Below the pieces are notes generated by a model that saw only the letters and a list, made by a program, of their open reading frames with translations, ran no database searches and was not told the origin of the DNA. The translations under genes and the position numbers were made by a program. Shown here one piece after another: positions 33,775 to 43,488 of a stretch of 64,000 nt of DNA (positions are counted from its first letter, which is position 1; every line of letters begins with the position of its first letter). The stretch is from Zavarzinella formosa DSM 19928 (GTDB taxonomy: Bacteria > Planctomycetota > Planctomycetia > Gemmatales > Gemmataceae). Where the stretch lies: the NCBI RefSeq assembly GCF_000255705.1, contig NZ_JH636440.1, forward strand, positions 457,115-521,114, in the 5' to 3' direction.

Positions 33775-35041
33775 ATTCCTTCGAGAACAATGACGCCTTG
33801 GGTGGTTGATACCGGATCGCCAAGTGTGGGGTTTCCAGTCGCTTTTGGTCTTTGCCGAGCGATTGCATTCCCGCCTCGACCAGTCCCCCGGTGAGGAGTG
33901 TCCGCTCGATGGGATACGGGGCCTGGCCGGTCATGAACAGTTCCTCGGCCTTCGACATCAGGGCGGCCGAGTAGGCGACGTTCGGGTTTGGTGGCAGGTA
34001 GAACAGCGTCGAGAGGGGTTCAGCCTCTCCCTTGAGGCGGGCGGCGAAGGTGAAGTCGGTGACAAGGCCGTTCACCAAGAGCATGGTGGCCTTCAGGCCA
34101 TCGGCATATTCAATGCGATAAGCCACTGGTGATTTGACCCACTCGCGCATCTGGTTGAGCGTCGGGTGGCGATGGCTGTTCGTCGGGGCCTGCGCCAAAG
34201 TCTGGCTGCGGCAGAGACACGCTTCAAACAATTTGGGGTCCCACCCGCCGACATTCCATGTTCCCGTTTCCATCGCCTTCCAAACGGAGTCGCCGCGAAG
34301 GGCTTGCAGCGCGACCACACCTGTTTCGCCTCCCTTGCGCCGTTCGGCCATGCACTGAATGACTTCCAAGGCATGGAAGTCGTAGCTGTCCACTGATCCG
34401 TGCGCCAAGCTCATGACTTCTTCAATCTCGGCTCCAAGCGGCATCTCAACGGCCGGCAGCCGCCACGTCAGCGGCAAGGACGATCCGGCCAAAAACGGGA
34501 TCTTCATTTCCTTGGCGGTGTCCACCATTTCCTTCGCCCAATCCCATTTCCAAGAGAGGTGTTTGTCGTTAAAGATGGGCGCCACGCGGCCGTCTTTCTT
34601 GAAGACTTCCGCGGCTTGCTTGAAGAACTCGTAGCGGGGATACTTCTTTTGGCCGAACTCGTTGTTCGGGTAGTCACCGTGTTCGCCGATAATCAGCACG
34701 GCATCGACGGCGAGCTTGTTCGTGCCGCAGCGCAGGGCTTCGGCAACCGATTTATAGATGGTGAAACCGGATTCGCGGGCACGGTCCCGGCTCAGGTCGT
34801 TTTTGGGAAATTGATCCACATATGCGGAAACCACGTCAATCGCCGGGCGGTGCCAGCGCCCTTTGATCGGGTAACCGGCCAGAAAACGCTCTCCCATGTG
34901 CCAGGCGTGCGAAAGATATCGCCACTCCGTGGTCACGATGGCCAGTTTCTTGCGCGGCTGTTTGCCGGGTTCTTCGGCTGATAATCCGGTTCCGATCACG
35001 GCCGCCCCGGCCGCGCTCAAAAAAGTGCGTCTGGAAATCAT
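33773..35041 (-). CDS. Tat-exported protein of unknown function
   Basis: The 422-residue product starts with a twin-arginine signal (MISRRTFLSAAGAAVIGTGL), so it is exported folded. The body includes KLAIVTTEWRYLSHAWHMGERF, an Asp/Gly loop VDAVLIIGEHGDYPNNEFGQ and a C-terminal part with beta-like segments (YRIEYADGLKATMLLVNGLV). I do not recognise a named domain; similar Tat proteins are common in planctomycetes. ATG 35041 is chosen for the twin-arginine motif at the right position. The stop codon lies within a long inverted repeat. Confidence 0.65.
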   Translation of the reverse strand: MISRRTFLSAAGAAVIGTGLSAEEPGKQPRKKLAIVTTEWRYLSHAWHMGERFLAGYPIKGRWHRPAIDVVSAYVDQFPKNDLSRDRARESGFTIYKSVAEALRCGTNKLAVDAVLIIGEHGDYPNNEFGQKKYPRYEFFKQAAEVFKKDGRVAPIFNDKHLSWKWDWAKEMVDTAKEMKIPFLAGSSLPLTWRLPAVEMPLGAEIEEVMSLAHGSVDSYDFHALEVIQCMAERRKGGETGVVALQALRGDSVWKAMETGTWNVGGWDPKLFEACLCRSQTLAQAPTNSHRHPTLNQMREWVKSPVAYRIEYADGLKATMLLVNGLVTDFTFAARLKGEAEPLSTLFYLPPNPNVAYSAALMSKAEELFMTGQAPYPIERTLLTGGLVEAGMQSLGKDQKRLETPHLAIRYQPPKASLFSKE

Positions 35042-35119
35042 GGATGCCTTTGCGATTTTGACTCGGGCCGGGTGTCTGACCCGGTTGCCGAAAACCATCC
35101 AGATTCCTTAGACGCCCGT

Positions 35120-35566
35120 TCAGCCCTTGTTCTTCGTAATCATCACTTCCACGATGGTTAAGGCGGTGTCGCCGTCGATGCCGAGGGCTTTTTGCAGGTG
35201 GTCGAGGAATTCTTTTTCCTCATCTTCGACGACGCCATCGGCGAGAACCATGTCGCAGGCGTTGGCGAAGGCCGTGTCCGCCAGTCCCTCGGGCAGCGCG
35301 CGGGCGCAACGGTCCACCAAGCCTGTCGGGCCTTCTTTCTTGAGGATCTTGACCAATGAATCCATCATGGAATTCCATTTGGCGGGGACCATGTTTTCAT
35401 ACAGTTTCATCCGCTCTGTCGTCGTGAAGAGGCTTTGAACCTCCTCGTCGGAAATGTGGCCGTCGCAGGCGCTGGCCCCGAGCAAAATGCCCGCAAAGGC
35501 TTCTTGTTTGCTGAGTTCGCGGTTGCTGGTTGATTTGTCGCCGAAGAGATTGTCGAACAGGCCCAT
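35120..35566 (-). CDS. TerB-like helical protein
   Basis: A 148-residue all-helical protein resembling TerB (tellurite-resistance/DnaJ N-terminal-like fold): EAFAGILLGASACDGHISDEE and a second copy-like motif DMVLADGVVEDEEKEFLDHLQKAL, each with the acidic loop typical of the family (ACDGHIS, LADGVVE). No other ter gene is near, so tellurite resistance should not be inferred. It is divergent from the membrane gene downstream. Confidence 0.8.
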   Translation of the reverse strand: MGLFDNLFGDKSTSNRELSKQEAFAGILLGASACDGHISDEEVQSLFTTTERMKLYENMVPAKWNSMMDSLVKILKKEGPTGLVDRCARALPEGLADTAFANACDMVLADGVVEDEEKEFLDHLQKALGIDGDTALTIVEVMITKNKG

Positions 35567-35767
35567 GAGTCACCTTGCGAAAAAGACGTGATGGAATTGC
35601 ACGCCCCAATTTAATCGATGCGGGGGGAGAGTCAAGGAAAAGTGACCGGCGGCGAAAATCCTGTCTGGAAAGAGTTTTGCGCCGATTGTCGGGATTTTTG
35701 GATTGACGCCCGGCGGTTCGTCGTCATGTTAGGGATACTCCCGGACCAGCGTTTGAGGACGACGATC

Positions 35768-37150
35768 ATGCTTCAGCCGTGGCATCGCAGCCCGGATTTT
35801 TTGGCGAGTCTGATCCTGATGATCGCCGGAATTGTCGGGGCGTCCGTTTATGCGAATCTCAGCCACGATGTGGAAGATCCCAATGAATATGCCTGGTTTC
35901 CCCCGTTCAAAGTTGGCGTGAACGCGAACGACAACAAGCACCTCGGGGCCGAATACCTCAACATCGCCGAAGCCCTCGTCTCCGGCCGGGGCTATGCCGA
36001 TCCGTTCAAGACGCCCACCGGCCCGACCGCGTGGATGCCGCCGGTGCTGACCTTGTACGAGGCCGGGTTGCTGTGGATGTTCGACAAGGACAAAACCGCC
36101 GTCATGAATGTGATTATTATCTCGCAAGTGTTTTCACTTTGCGTCACCGGGCTGCTGACGCTTGTCGTGGCGCGCCGGACCGCCCCGAAGGTCCCGAGTT
36201 TGGTGGTGGTCGGCTTGACGGTCCTGGCGTTGGTCACGCGGTTTCACACGGCGTTTCAAGTCACCCATGATTCGTGGCTGGTGCTTCTGGCCGTCGATTT
36301 TCTGGTCGCCGGCATTGTGTGGGGGCGAATCACGGAGTCTTCCCGGCGGGCCGTCGTTTGGGGCTTCGGCGGCGGGCTTGTCATGCTGATTAGCCCGATC
36401 ACCGGATTGTGCTGGGGAGTGATGACGGCGGCCGAGGCGATCAGGCATCGGCAGTGGCGCAAACCATTGCTGGCGATCGGGGTTGCGACCTTGGTGATGA
36501 TGCCGTGGGTGGTCCGCAACGCCATCGTTTTCAAGCGGTTTATCCCGGTCAAATCGAATCTGGCTTACGAATTGTACCAGTCGCAATTACTCAACGACGA
36601 GGGCCGATTGAAGACGAAGGTTTTCGGCACCCATCCCTACGCCCAGAACGGGACGGAGCGGGCCGAGTGCGCGGAGAAGGGAGAGATGGCCTTCCTCGAC
36701 GCCAAGCGGGCCGCCTTCTGGCACGCGGTGCGGCAGAACCCCATGCTGTTTGTCCGCAAAGCGCAAGATCGCCTGTTGGCGGCCACGGTTGATTACAGCC
36801 CGATGGATGAGCAAGAATATCAGCGGCCGACCGTGGTGACGATTTGTTACCTGTTGCATCCGCTGCCGATTTTTGCGGCCATTTCACTTTTGTTGATGGC
36901 CCCGTTGGTGAGGCATCCGTCCGCCGTCTGGGCGGGGCTTGGATTGCTGGTGGTTTATCTATTGCCTTATGTGGTGGTGAGTTATTACGACCGTTATGAA
37001 TTCCCTCTGTGGGGGCTGAAAGTCTTGTTGCTCGCCTGGTGGCTGGACACCGTTTGCCGGGGGGTGGGAAAATTTTTCGGATTTCCGCGTGAAGAAATTC
37101 CGTCGGCGGACACTACTCTCCCAAAGGGTTCATTGAATTCCCGGACGTAG
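35768..37150 (+). CDS. Polytopic membrane protein, GT39/ArnT-like
   Basis: A 460-residue protein with about ten hydrophobic segments (FLASLILMIAGIVGASVY, VFSLCVTGLLTLVVA, SLVVVGLTVLALVT, FVLIV-like helices at the end). The first extracytoplasmic loop GAEYLNIAEALVSGRGYADPF resembles lipid-linked sugar glycosyltransferases such as ArnT and GT39 enzymes, which take sugars from polyprenyl phosphate carriers. The usual acidic pair in that loop is only partly present. The start is ATG 35768, because the upstream frame to 35618 is not membrane-like. Its stop is 9 bp from the sigma fusion ATG. Confidence 0.65.
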   Translation: MLQPWHRSPDFLASLILMIAGIVGASVYANLSHDVEDPNEYAWFPPFKVGVNANDNKHLGAEYLNIAEALVSGRGYADPFKTPTGPTAWMPPVLTLYEAGLLWMFDKDKTAVMNVIIISQVFSLCVTGLLTLVVARRTAPKVPSLVVVGLTVLALVTRFHTAFQVTHDSWLVLLAVDFLVAGIVWGRITESSRRAVVWGFGGGLVMLISPITGLCWGVMTAAEAIRHRQWRKPLLAIGVATLVMMPWVVRNAIVFKRFIPVKSNLAYELYQSQLLNDEGRLKTKVFGTHPYAQNGTERAECAEKGEMAFLDAKRAAFWHAVRQNPMLFVRKAQDRLLAATVDYSPMDEQEYQRPTVVTICYLLHPLPIFAAISLLLMAPLVRHPSAVWAGLGLLVVYLLPYVVVSYYDRYEFPLWGLKVLLLAWWLDTVCRGVGKFFGFPREEIPSADTTLPKGSLNSRT

Positions 37151-37159
37151 GCGTGTCGC

Positions 37160-38905
37160 ATGGGATGGTTTCCCGAACGAATGCGGGGGTTGATTCCGGG
37201 GCTTTCCCCAGCCAAACGCCCCGACGATGGCGACGACGCCCTCCTGACGCGCTTTGCGGCGGATTCCAACGCGGCGGCTTTTACGAAGCTGGTCGAACGG
37301 CATTCCCCGATGGTTTATCGCGTTTGCCGAAGCGTTCTTGGCAACGAACATGACGCCGAGGATGCGACACAGGCGACGTTTCTGGTGTTGGCGAAGCGGG
37401 CCAGGTCGATTCGCCAGCGGGGATCGGTGGCGAGCTGGCTGCACGGGGTGTCGCTGAAAACCGCAAGGAATTATCAGCAGCGATTGATTCGGGATCGTCA
37501 GCGGGCGCAATCGCGGCCGACGAACCCGGCCGTTGGCGACGCTCTGGACGAACTCACTTTCCGCGAAGCCCGTGAGATTTTGCACGCCGAACTCGACAAA
37601 TTGCCGGAGAAGCACAAGGCTCCCCTCGTGCTGGTTTATCTGGAGGAGAAAAGCCACGAAGAGGCCGCCAAGGCGTTGGGCCTGACGCCGAACGTCTTTC
37701 GCGGCCGTCTTGAACGGGCGCGTGATCGGCTGGCCGAGCAACTGGCCGGGCACAAACTCGCGTTTGCCTCGACGATGAGCGCCGCCATGCTGCTGGTCCA
37801 GGTTCCCCAATCGCTGGCGGCGACGGTGGGGGGGAATGTTCTCGGCCATGCGGCCGGTTCCGTCACGGCAGGCGTTTCGCCCTTGGTCGCGGATGTGGCC
37901 GGGAAGATGACCTCGACGGTGGTGACGAAAGTATCGGCGGTCGCCGCCGGGATCGCCGCGACCTCGACGGTGGCGGCAACAGTGGCGGTTTCGGTAATTT
38001 CGCCGCGCCACACACCGATTCCGTCGGCTCCTACTCCCGTGGTCTCACAAGAGAGCGGGCCTGTCTGGAGATATCATGCCGGGCATATCGTGATGGCGTC
38101 CGAGCGCGCGTTTTACCTGCTGAACCCCGACGGAGGCGATCCCACCGCCATCAGCCCTCCCCTGCCGCACGGGGCGATTGGCCGCTTTCGTCTGGCGCCG
38201 GACAGGCAATCGCTGTTTTTTGAACACCTGACGCCAGAGGGGCATTTCTTGTGTCTCTGGCGGTTCGCCGATCCTTTTCCCGGAACACGGGTTGGAAGGG
38301 ACGCGCGGACGTTCTTCTATTCCCCGGACAGTCGGCCGATGCTGACGACGACCTTCGAGCCGCTGACGCTGCGATCACTGGAAATGAAAGCGGGGGCGGC
38401 GGGGATCCTCCTGCCGGAAACCCACACGGCGATTGACCTCCGGCCGGACGGGACGATGATTCTGGCGGTGATCCGGCCCGCCGACGGCGGGGAGGCCCAA
38501 CTGGCGTTGGTTGATGCGAAAAACACCCGGCGGACCATTATGACGTTGAACGTCGGGCCGGCGGAACTGGCCATGCAGTGGCGATTCTCGCCAGATGGGC
38601 GATCCGCGGCGGGGGTGAAACAATCCGCGGCGAATGTAATCCGGCCGGCCGTCTTCGACTTGGAGGCGGGGATACTGCGCGAGTTCACGGGCGAACCGTC
38701 CGACCGGTTCTATGGCTGGTCCCCGGATGGCCGGGATTTGTTGTGCGGATCAACGGGGCCGGGTTCGCGGCTGGAGAGCATTGTCATCCGGCGGGCGAGC
38801 GGCGAGGCTGGTCCGAAAATTCTTCCGGTGAGGGTCATGACCGGGGAGACAACCGGCGTCAACCGTTTGTACGGCCGTCCCTTCTGGATTGACTGGCAAC
38901 GGTGA
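37160..38905 (+). CDS. ECF sigma factor fused to membrane segment and beta-propeller
   Basis: A 581-residue fusion. Residues 1-205 are a planctomycete ECF sigma factor: region 2 with FTKLVERHSPMVYRVCRSVL and NEHDAEDATQATFLVLAKRA; region 4 with KSHEEAAKALGLTPNVFRGR. A hydrophobic Ala/Val-rich stretch follows (VVTKVSAVAAGIAATSTVAA, about 255-285). The rest is a WD40/TolB-like propeller with FRLAPDRQSLFF, FSPDGRSAAGV and GWSPDGRDLL. If the hydrophobic stretch spans the membrane, the sigma domain is tethered and the propeller is outside. It directly precedes the DUF1583/pseudopilin genes, a natural regulon candidate. Confidence 0.88.
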   Translation: MGWFPERMRGLIPGLSPAKRPDDGDDALLTRFAADSNAAAFTKLVERHSPMVYRVCRSVLGNEHDAEDATQATFLVLAKRARSIRQRGSVASWLHGVSLKTARNYQQRLIRDRQRAQSRPTNPAVGDALDELTFREAREILHAELDKLPEKHKAPLVLVYLEEKSHEEAAKALGLTPNVFRGRLERARDRLAEQLAGHKLAFASTMSAAMLLVQVPQSLAATVGGNVLGHAAGSVTAGVSPLVADVAGKMTSTVVTKVSAVAAGIAATSTVAATVAVSVISPRHTPIPSAPTPVVSQESGPVWRYHAGHIVMASERAFYLLNPDGGDPTAISPPLPHGAIGRFRLAPDRQSLFFEHLTPEGHFLCLWRFADPFPGTRVGRDARTFFYSPDSRPMLTTTFEPLTLRSLEMKAGAAGILLPETHTAIDLRPDGTMILAVIRPADGGEAQLALVDAKNTRRTIMTLNVGPAELAMQWRFSPDGRSAAGVKQSAANVIRPAVFDLEAGILREFTGEPSDRFYGWSPDGRDLLCGSTGPGSRLESIVIRRASGEAGPKILPVRVMTGETTGVNRLYGRPFWIDWQR

Positions 38906-38944
38906 GATGACCGGATATCCGGCCGTGCGGGGGGAGAAATCATC

Positions 38945-40750
38945 TTGGACCGGTTGCGAATCATCAGTGTGCTGCTTCTCGCCGGCCTGCCGTGCCTCAA
39001 GGTCGGCGGGCAGGAGCCGTCGTGGCCCCATGAATTGAAATTTGCGAACGCCCCGGTTTGGATGAACGAGATGTTTGAGTTCGTTGGAAAAGACAAGCCC
39101 AACGCCTTGGTTCGCCGGGGGGCCGGTGTGCAAATCAACCTGCCGCCGACGATGACCGCGCCGAATTCGCAGTTGAGCATCAATTCCCGGTTTTTAATCT
39201 CCGGGGATTTTCAGGTGAAGACGGATTACGAAGTGTTGCGTCTTCCTCATCCGAAAGAGGGTTATGGAATGGCCGGCGGGATCGCCATTGATGGCGCGGA
39301 GGAATCGGTCATGACACTTCGCGGCCGGGAGGTGACGGGCGTGCAAACGTATGTGGTGGTTTACCGTCACCGCGAGAACGGCAAAAACCAGTACGATCTT
39401 CGCAAATATCAGGCGGCCAGCGATGGCGGCCGCCTGATGATTCGCCGGATCGACGGTTTGGCCGAGTGTTTCGTCTCCGATGCCGCCGACGCCCCGTGGA
39501 AATTGCTGGACAGAATCTCCTTCCGGGAAACGACCCGGCTCCGGGTTCGCGTTTATGGCGATTCGGGCGGGGAAACGCAATCATTGTCGATGCGGTTCTC
39601 CAATCTGGAGATCGGTTACACGGGCATCGATGATGACGGCCGGCCGGGCAAGGCACCGCTGTTCGTGGGCTTTCCGGCGGAGACCGCCATCCCGCTTCCC
39701 CCGATCCCCAACATCCCGGCAACCAACAACGAACCGGTGAAGGAAGAGAAAGACCCCGCCAAACGCCCGCCGGTTGGCTGGGTGTGGCTGATCGCCGTGT
39801 TGTTCCTGGGGGTCTCGATGGTTGCGGTTCTTGGCAATCTCCGTCAGCGTCCGAAGCCCGCTGCCCGGCGGCCGGGGTTTTCGCTGGTCGAACTGTTGGT
39901 GGTGATCGCCCTCATCGGCATCCTGATTTCGCTGCTGCTTCCGGCCGTGCAGAGCGTCCGCCGAACGGCGGCTCAGGCGAGTTGCACCAACAACCTCAAG
40001 CAAATCGGCCTCGCCATGCATAATTTTCACGACATCAACCAATGCTTTCCGAGCAACGGCGGATGGGACGGAGCGCAAAAAATCAAAGACTCGACCGGCG
40101 CGCTGTTCACGCCGGAAACTTACGACAAGGAAGTGAGTCAGTTGTACCGGTGGGGCGTCGGCGCCCCGAATCTGGCCCCCGCCGCCCAGACCGGAAGCTG
40201 GGCCTATTCGATTCTTCCGCAGGTGGAGCAGGACAACGCCTTCCGGCTGGCGGCGCAAAACCAAGTGGTCCCGCCGTATCTCTGCCCGATGCGCGGGCGA
40301 GCCAAAGCGCAAACGCCGGATGCGGAGGACATCCACGGAAAATACCTTAGCGGTGGGCTGGCGTGGGCCAAAATCGATTACGCGGTGAACTTGCAGGCCT
40401 TCGCCAACCGGCCCGTCGTCTATTCGATGAACCGCTTCACGGACGGGCTTTCCAACACGGCCCTGATCGGCGAGAAGGCGGTTGACCCGACGATCCAGAT
40501 ACCCACGAGTTGGTACTGGGACGAGCCTTATTTCATCGGCGGATCGAAGGGAGGGTCGCGGGGCGGGCTGGCGCTGTATCAGGACGCGCCCGGCATCCCT
40601 TACAAGGATAGCTGGGGTTCAAAACATGTCGGAGGCGTGCCATTTGCCTTCGGCGACGGAAGCGTGCGAATCCTCAATTACCAGACGCCGTGGGATGTTC
40701 TGCTGGGTTTGCTCACCCCGTCCGGCGGAGAGGTGGTGAGCGCGCCATGA
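38945..40750 (+). CDS. DUF1583-like domain fused in front of a DUF1559 pseudopilin
   Basis: A 601-residue fusion. A signal peptide ([21 protein letters not shown]) and a beta-rich domain ([29 protein letters not shown]) resembling planctomycete DUF1583 come first. A membrane helix follows ([20 protein letters not shown], about 277-300), then a basic loop ([12 protein letters not shown]). Next is a full prepilin site with cleavage expected at G311|F312 ([17 protein letters not shown]), then the DUF1559 body ([24 protein letters not shown]-like [11 protein letters not shown]). Topology fits: the cleavage site would face the cytoplasmic prepilin peptidase. The start is TTG at 38945, spaced from GGGGGGAG. 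Its end overlaps the next gene (ATGA). Confidence 0.85.
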   Translation: MDRLRIISVLLLAGLPCLKVGGQEPSWPHELKFANAPVWMNEMFEFVGKDKPNALVRRGAGVQINLPPTMTAPNSQLSINSRFLISGDFQVKTDYEVLRLPHPKEGYGMAGGIAIDGAEESVMTLRGREVTGVQTYVVVYRHRENGKNQYDLRKYQAASDGGRLMIRRIDGLAECFVSDAADAPWKLLDRISFRETTRLRVRVYGDSGGETQSLSMRFSNLEIGYTGIDDDGRPGKAPLFVGFPAETAIPLPPIPNIPATNNEPVKEEKDPAKRPPVGWVWLIAVLFLGVSMVAVLGNLRQRPKPAARRPGFSLVELLVVIALIGILISLLLPAVQSVRRTAAQASCTNNLKQIGLAMHNFHDINQCFPSNGGWDGAQKIKDSTGALFTPETYDKEVSQLYRWGVGAPNLAPAAQTGSWAYSILPQVEQDNAFRLAAQNQVVPPYLCPMRGRAKAQTPDAEDIHGKYLSGGLAWAKIDYAVNLQAFANRPVVYSMNRFTDGLSNTALIGEKAVDPTIQIPTSWYWDEPYFIGGSKGGSRGGLALYQDAPGIPYKDSWGSKHVGGVPFAFGDGSVRILNYQTPWDVLLGLLTPSGGEVVSAP

Positions 40751-41562
40751 GATTCCTCAATGCCTTGTTATTCGCCATCATGATCTCCCTGTCGGCAATC
40801 TCTTCGGGATTCGCCGGGGACATGAAGCAGGAGATTCAAAGCGAGCGGGTTGATTACATCCTCAACGCGGCCTTCGCCCGATACGGCTACGATCCCTACC
40901 GGACCATCGGCCTTGACCGCAACAGCGTCCGCTTGAAGATCAAGAAAGCCCCCAAGGACTCCACGCAGGCGGGGATCTATTCCCATTTCACGCTTGCCGG
41001 GGACTTCGAGTTGCTGGCCGATTACGATGCCATCGATCTGGCGAAACCGGCCACGGGATACGGCATGTCCCTCGGCATCGCCGTCCACACCAATGGCCCG
41101 TTGGGCGCCGTGTTCCTCTCTCGCTCCCATCACGCGGACTGGAGTTCGTGCCTGATTGTCACGCGGGAGTTGCCGGGGGAGCCTGAGAAGAAATACGAGG
41201 CCGAACCGTTTTCCACCAGCGCCAAAAAGGGCCGGCTTGGCATCCGGCGAACGGGCAAAGAACTGATCTTGCTGGCCGCCGAGAATAAAGGCGAATTGAA
41301 GGAATTGAAGCGAATTCCCTTTGGCGCCGACCCGATCAACCAGATTCGGTTTTACTGCGACACCGGCGGGGCCGAACTGCCCATCGACGGCCGGTTTTCG
41401 TCCATCGTCGTGCGGGCCGATGCCATCAACGGGGCGGCCTTTCCGCCGGACACCCGCTGGCCCTGGACCAAATGGCTTCTGGTGTTTTCGCTGCCTGTTT
41501 TTCTGGCCGGGCTTGTGTTGCTGATTCTCAAAAGAAGGAGAAATCGCCATGAAAACAGCTAA
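40747..41562 (+). CDS. Exported DUF1583-like protein with C-terminal anchor
   Basis: A 271-residue protein: signal peptide ([20 protein letters not shown]), one beta-rich domain with [20 protein letters not shown] and [20 protein letters not shown], and a C-terminal membrane helix plus basic tail ([20 protein letters not shown], then RRRNRHE). The core resembles a LamG/DUF1583-type jelly roll with the repeated GDFEL and RLGIRR motifs shared with both neighbours. ATG 40747 overlaps the previous stop. The function is unknown; a surface-exposed binding role is an inference. Confidence 0.7.
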   Translation: MRFLNALLFAIMISLSAISSGFAGDMKQEIQSERVDYILNAAFARYGYDPYRTIGLDRNSVRLKIKKAPKDSTQAGIYSHFTLAGDFELLADYDAIDLAKPATGYGMSLGIAVHTNGPLGAVFLSRSHHADWSSCLIVTRELPGEPEKKYEAEPFSTSAKKGRLGIRRTGKELILLAAENKGELKELKRIPFGADPINQIRFYCDTGGAELPIDGRFSSIVVRADAINGAAFPPDTRWPWTKWLLVFSLPVFLAGLVLLILKRRRNRHENS

Positions 41563-43135
41563 TCGCCCGGCGATGCTGCCTCTGGTGTTCGTGTTGTTAT
41601 TCGCCGGTTCCGGGTGTACCCAGGAGACGGCCGAGAAACTGCTGGATGAGTTCACCGACTCCACGGACACCGACAAAACCGTTTTCACCCGCGAGGGGAA
41701 CGGTTTGCTCATCAATGCCAAAAGCCCGTTGCTGCCTTTTTTGCCCGGCCAGCGGACGCAGAGTTTCACGCAGTTGCTTTCAACCTTTGCGGTGGGCGGG
41801 GATTTTGAATTCTTCGTCGATTTCGACGTGAGGCAACTGGCGAAAGACCCGAAGAAAATCACCGCCGAGGCGAATGCCGAAATCGCGATGACGGGGCGGG
41901 GTTATCACAACGGCATCGGCATCAATGTGACTTCCATCCCTGATTCGGGAACATGCTTCCGGGTGGTCCGCACCAACCCGAAACGCGACGGGGGCAAGCA
42001 TTACAATATCGTGGCCTTTCCCCGGAAGTTCCAGACGGGCCGGATCGGCATACGCCGCCAGGGGGCGGACGTGATCCTGCTGGCGGCCGACGGACCGGAT
42101 GCCCAACCGGTCGAACTGGTGCGCTATCCGTGGAATCCGTTGGTTTCCCCGAATCTGCGCGTCTCAGCCTTTCAAGGAAACGGGCCCGACATGCAACCGG
42201 TGCATGTTCTCTTCTCGAATTTTGCCATCAAGGCCGACCGCATCATTCGCGGCCCGGAGGCGAGGCAGGTGACGCCGCCGGCCGTGCCCGCCGGGACATA
42301 CGGGCTTCATCTCGACTATTCAAAAACGCCGGGGAGAATCCTCACGGACTTCAACCGGAGCAACGATCAGATGAGCGTCTACCGGGCCGAAGGCAAGGGA
42401 ATTCGGATCGTGCCGCCCGAGCAACCGGTGTACAAGAAAGATGCCGCCACGTATTGGTTCCATGATTCCAAGTTCGCCTTGGAGGGTGATTTCGAGGTGT
42501 CGATGCGATACCAGATCAACCGGATCAATCTCATCGGCGCCGAGGGATACGGCTCTGCGTCCTTCAGTTTGCATTTTGAAACCGAAAGCCCCATTGGCTC
42601 CATTTCCTTTAGCCGCGGGTTGTCCCGCGATTTCGGGCATCGCTACGGGATCACGCGACACAGCCCCACGAAGGCCGGCCCCCGATACGACACGCAATCC
42701 GCCCGCGCCAATGCCCTGAGCGGCCGGTTGATTGTTCAACGAGTCGGCGCGGAGATGATCTTTTCCGCGCAGGAGGGGGAAAACCCGCTCCTCATGGAAA
42801 TCGGCCGGCTTCCGTTCGCCACCGGCCCGATCACGCGGTTTCGCCTGGCGACGGACATGGGCGGCAGTTGCACAAACGCGATTGATATGTTCATCAGCGA
42901 TCTGAGCGTGAAATCCGGCAAGCTGGTCGATCCCGAAAGCGGAGCGCCGTTGGTGACCGCCCCGGTCGGCGCCGATCCGGCCACCGGGGACACGCAGACC
43001 ATCACGCTCGATTCGGTTCCGCAACCCGCCTCACGGAAGTGGCTTTTCCTCGGTGTCGGCGTGGCGGTTGTCGGCGTTCTTCTCTTGGGCGTCTTCATCG
43101 TCATGATCCGGGGAGGGTTTTCCTCGAATCGCTGA
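41549..43135 (+). CDS. Exported two-domain DUF1583-like protein, copy 1
   Basis: A 528-residue protein with a signal region (LPLVFVLLFAGSGC; Cys17 could be lipidated but the lipobox is imperfect). Two jelly-roll domains follow: the first has VGGDFEFFVDFDV and GRIGIRRQGADVILLAADG, the second LEGDFEVSMRYQI and GRLIVQRVGAEMIFSAQEG. A C-terminal membrane helix (KWLFLGVGVAVVGVLLLGVF) anchors it. It overlaps the previous gene by 14 bp and has a close paralogue at 43489, so the two arose by duplication. Related motifs in the two halves suggest an older internal duplication too. Confidence 0.7.
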   Translation: MKTANRPAMLPLVFVLLFAGSGCTQETAEKLLDEFTDSTDTDKTVFTREGNGLLINAKSPLLPFLPGQRTQSFTQLLSTFAVGGDFEFFVDFDVRQLAKDPKKITAEANAEIAMTGRGYHNGIGINVTSIPDSGTCFRVVRTNPKRDGGKHYNIVAFPRKFQTGRIGIRRQGADVILLAADGPDAQPVELVRYPWNPLVSPNLRVSAFQGNGPDMQPVHVLFSNFAIKADRIIRGPEARQVTPPAVPAGTYGLHLDYSKTPGRILTDFNRSNDQMSVYRAEGKGIRIVPPEQPVYKKDAATYWFHDSKFALEGDFEVSMRYQINRINLIGAEGYGSASFSLHFETESPIGSISFSRGLSRDFGHRYGITRHSPTKAGPRYDTQSARANALSGRLIVQRVGAEMIFSAQEGENPLLMEIGRLPFATGPITRFRLATDMGGSCTNAIDMFISDLSVKSGKLVDPESGAPLVTAPVGADPATGDTQTITLDSVPQPASRKWLFLGVGVAVVGVLLLGVFIVMIRGGFSSNR

Positions 43136-43248
43136 TGGTTGAGGCGATGCCCGGCCACTGACGCGAAGTGATTTTTTCCGAGCCGGAAGCGTCCGCGAAG
43201 GCCACGCTTGGGCCGGGGAGGCGCTGATTCGACGGACATTTTGTGTGA

Positions 43249-43339
43249 GATCCCAAGAGCCCCACTGCGTGAGCGGTGGGGGTGGATTTCTGTGTGTGAC
43301 AGTCACCCCCACCGCTCACGCAGTGGGGCTCTTGGGATC
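43249..43339. repeat. Perfect 36-bp inverted repeat between paralogues
   Basis: Arms 43249-43284 and 43304-43339 are exact reverse complements with a 19-bp loop. It lies in the 353-bp gap between the two tandem paralogues. No clear T-run follows on either strand. Confidence 0.92.
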
Positions 43340-43488
43340 AGGTGCAAATGTTGCTGTTTGAATTTTGCATTAGCGTCCTTTTCACGGGAAAATCTGACCG
43401 CCGGTTCCGTCCAATTGCCTGCCTTGCTCGTCATACTTGATCCATGCCGGGTTTGAGTTGCTGATTCGCCAGCAAAAGGGAAATCACC

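Noticed and set aside
35120-35566. Tellurite resistance function
   Set aside because: Only a single TerB-like gene is present, with none of the other ter genes, so resistance cannot be inferred.
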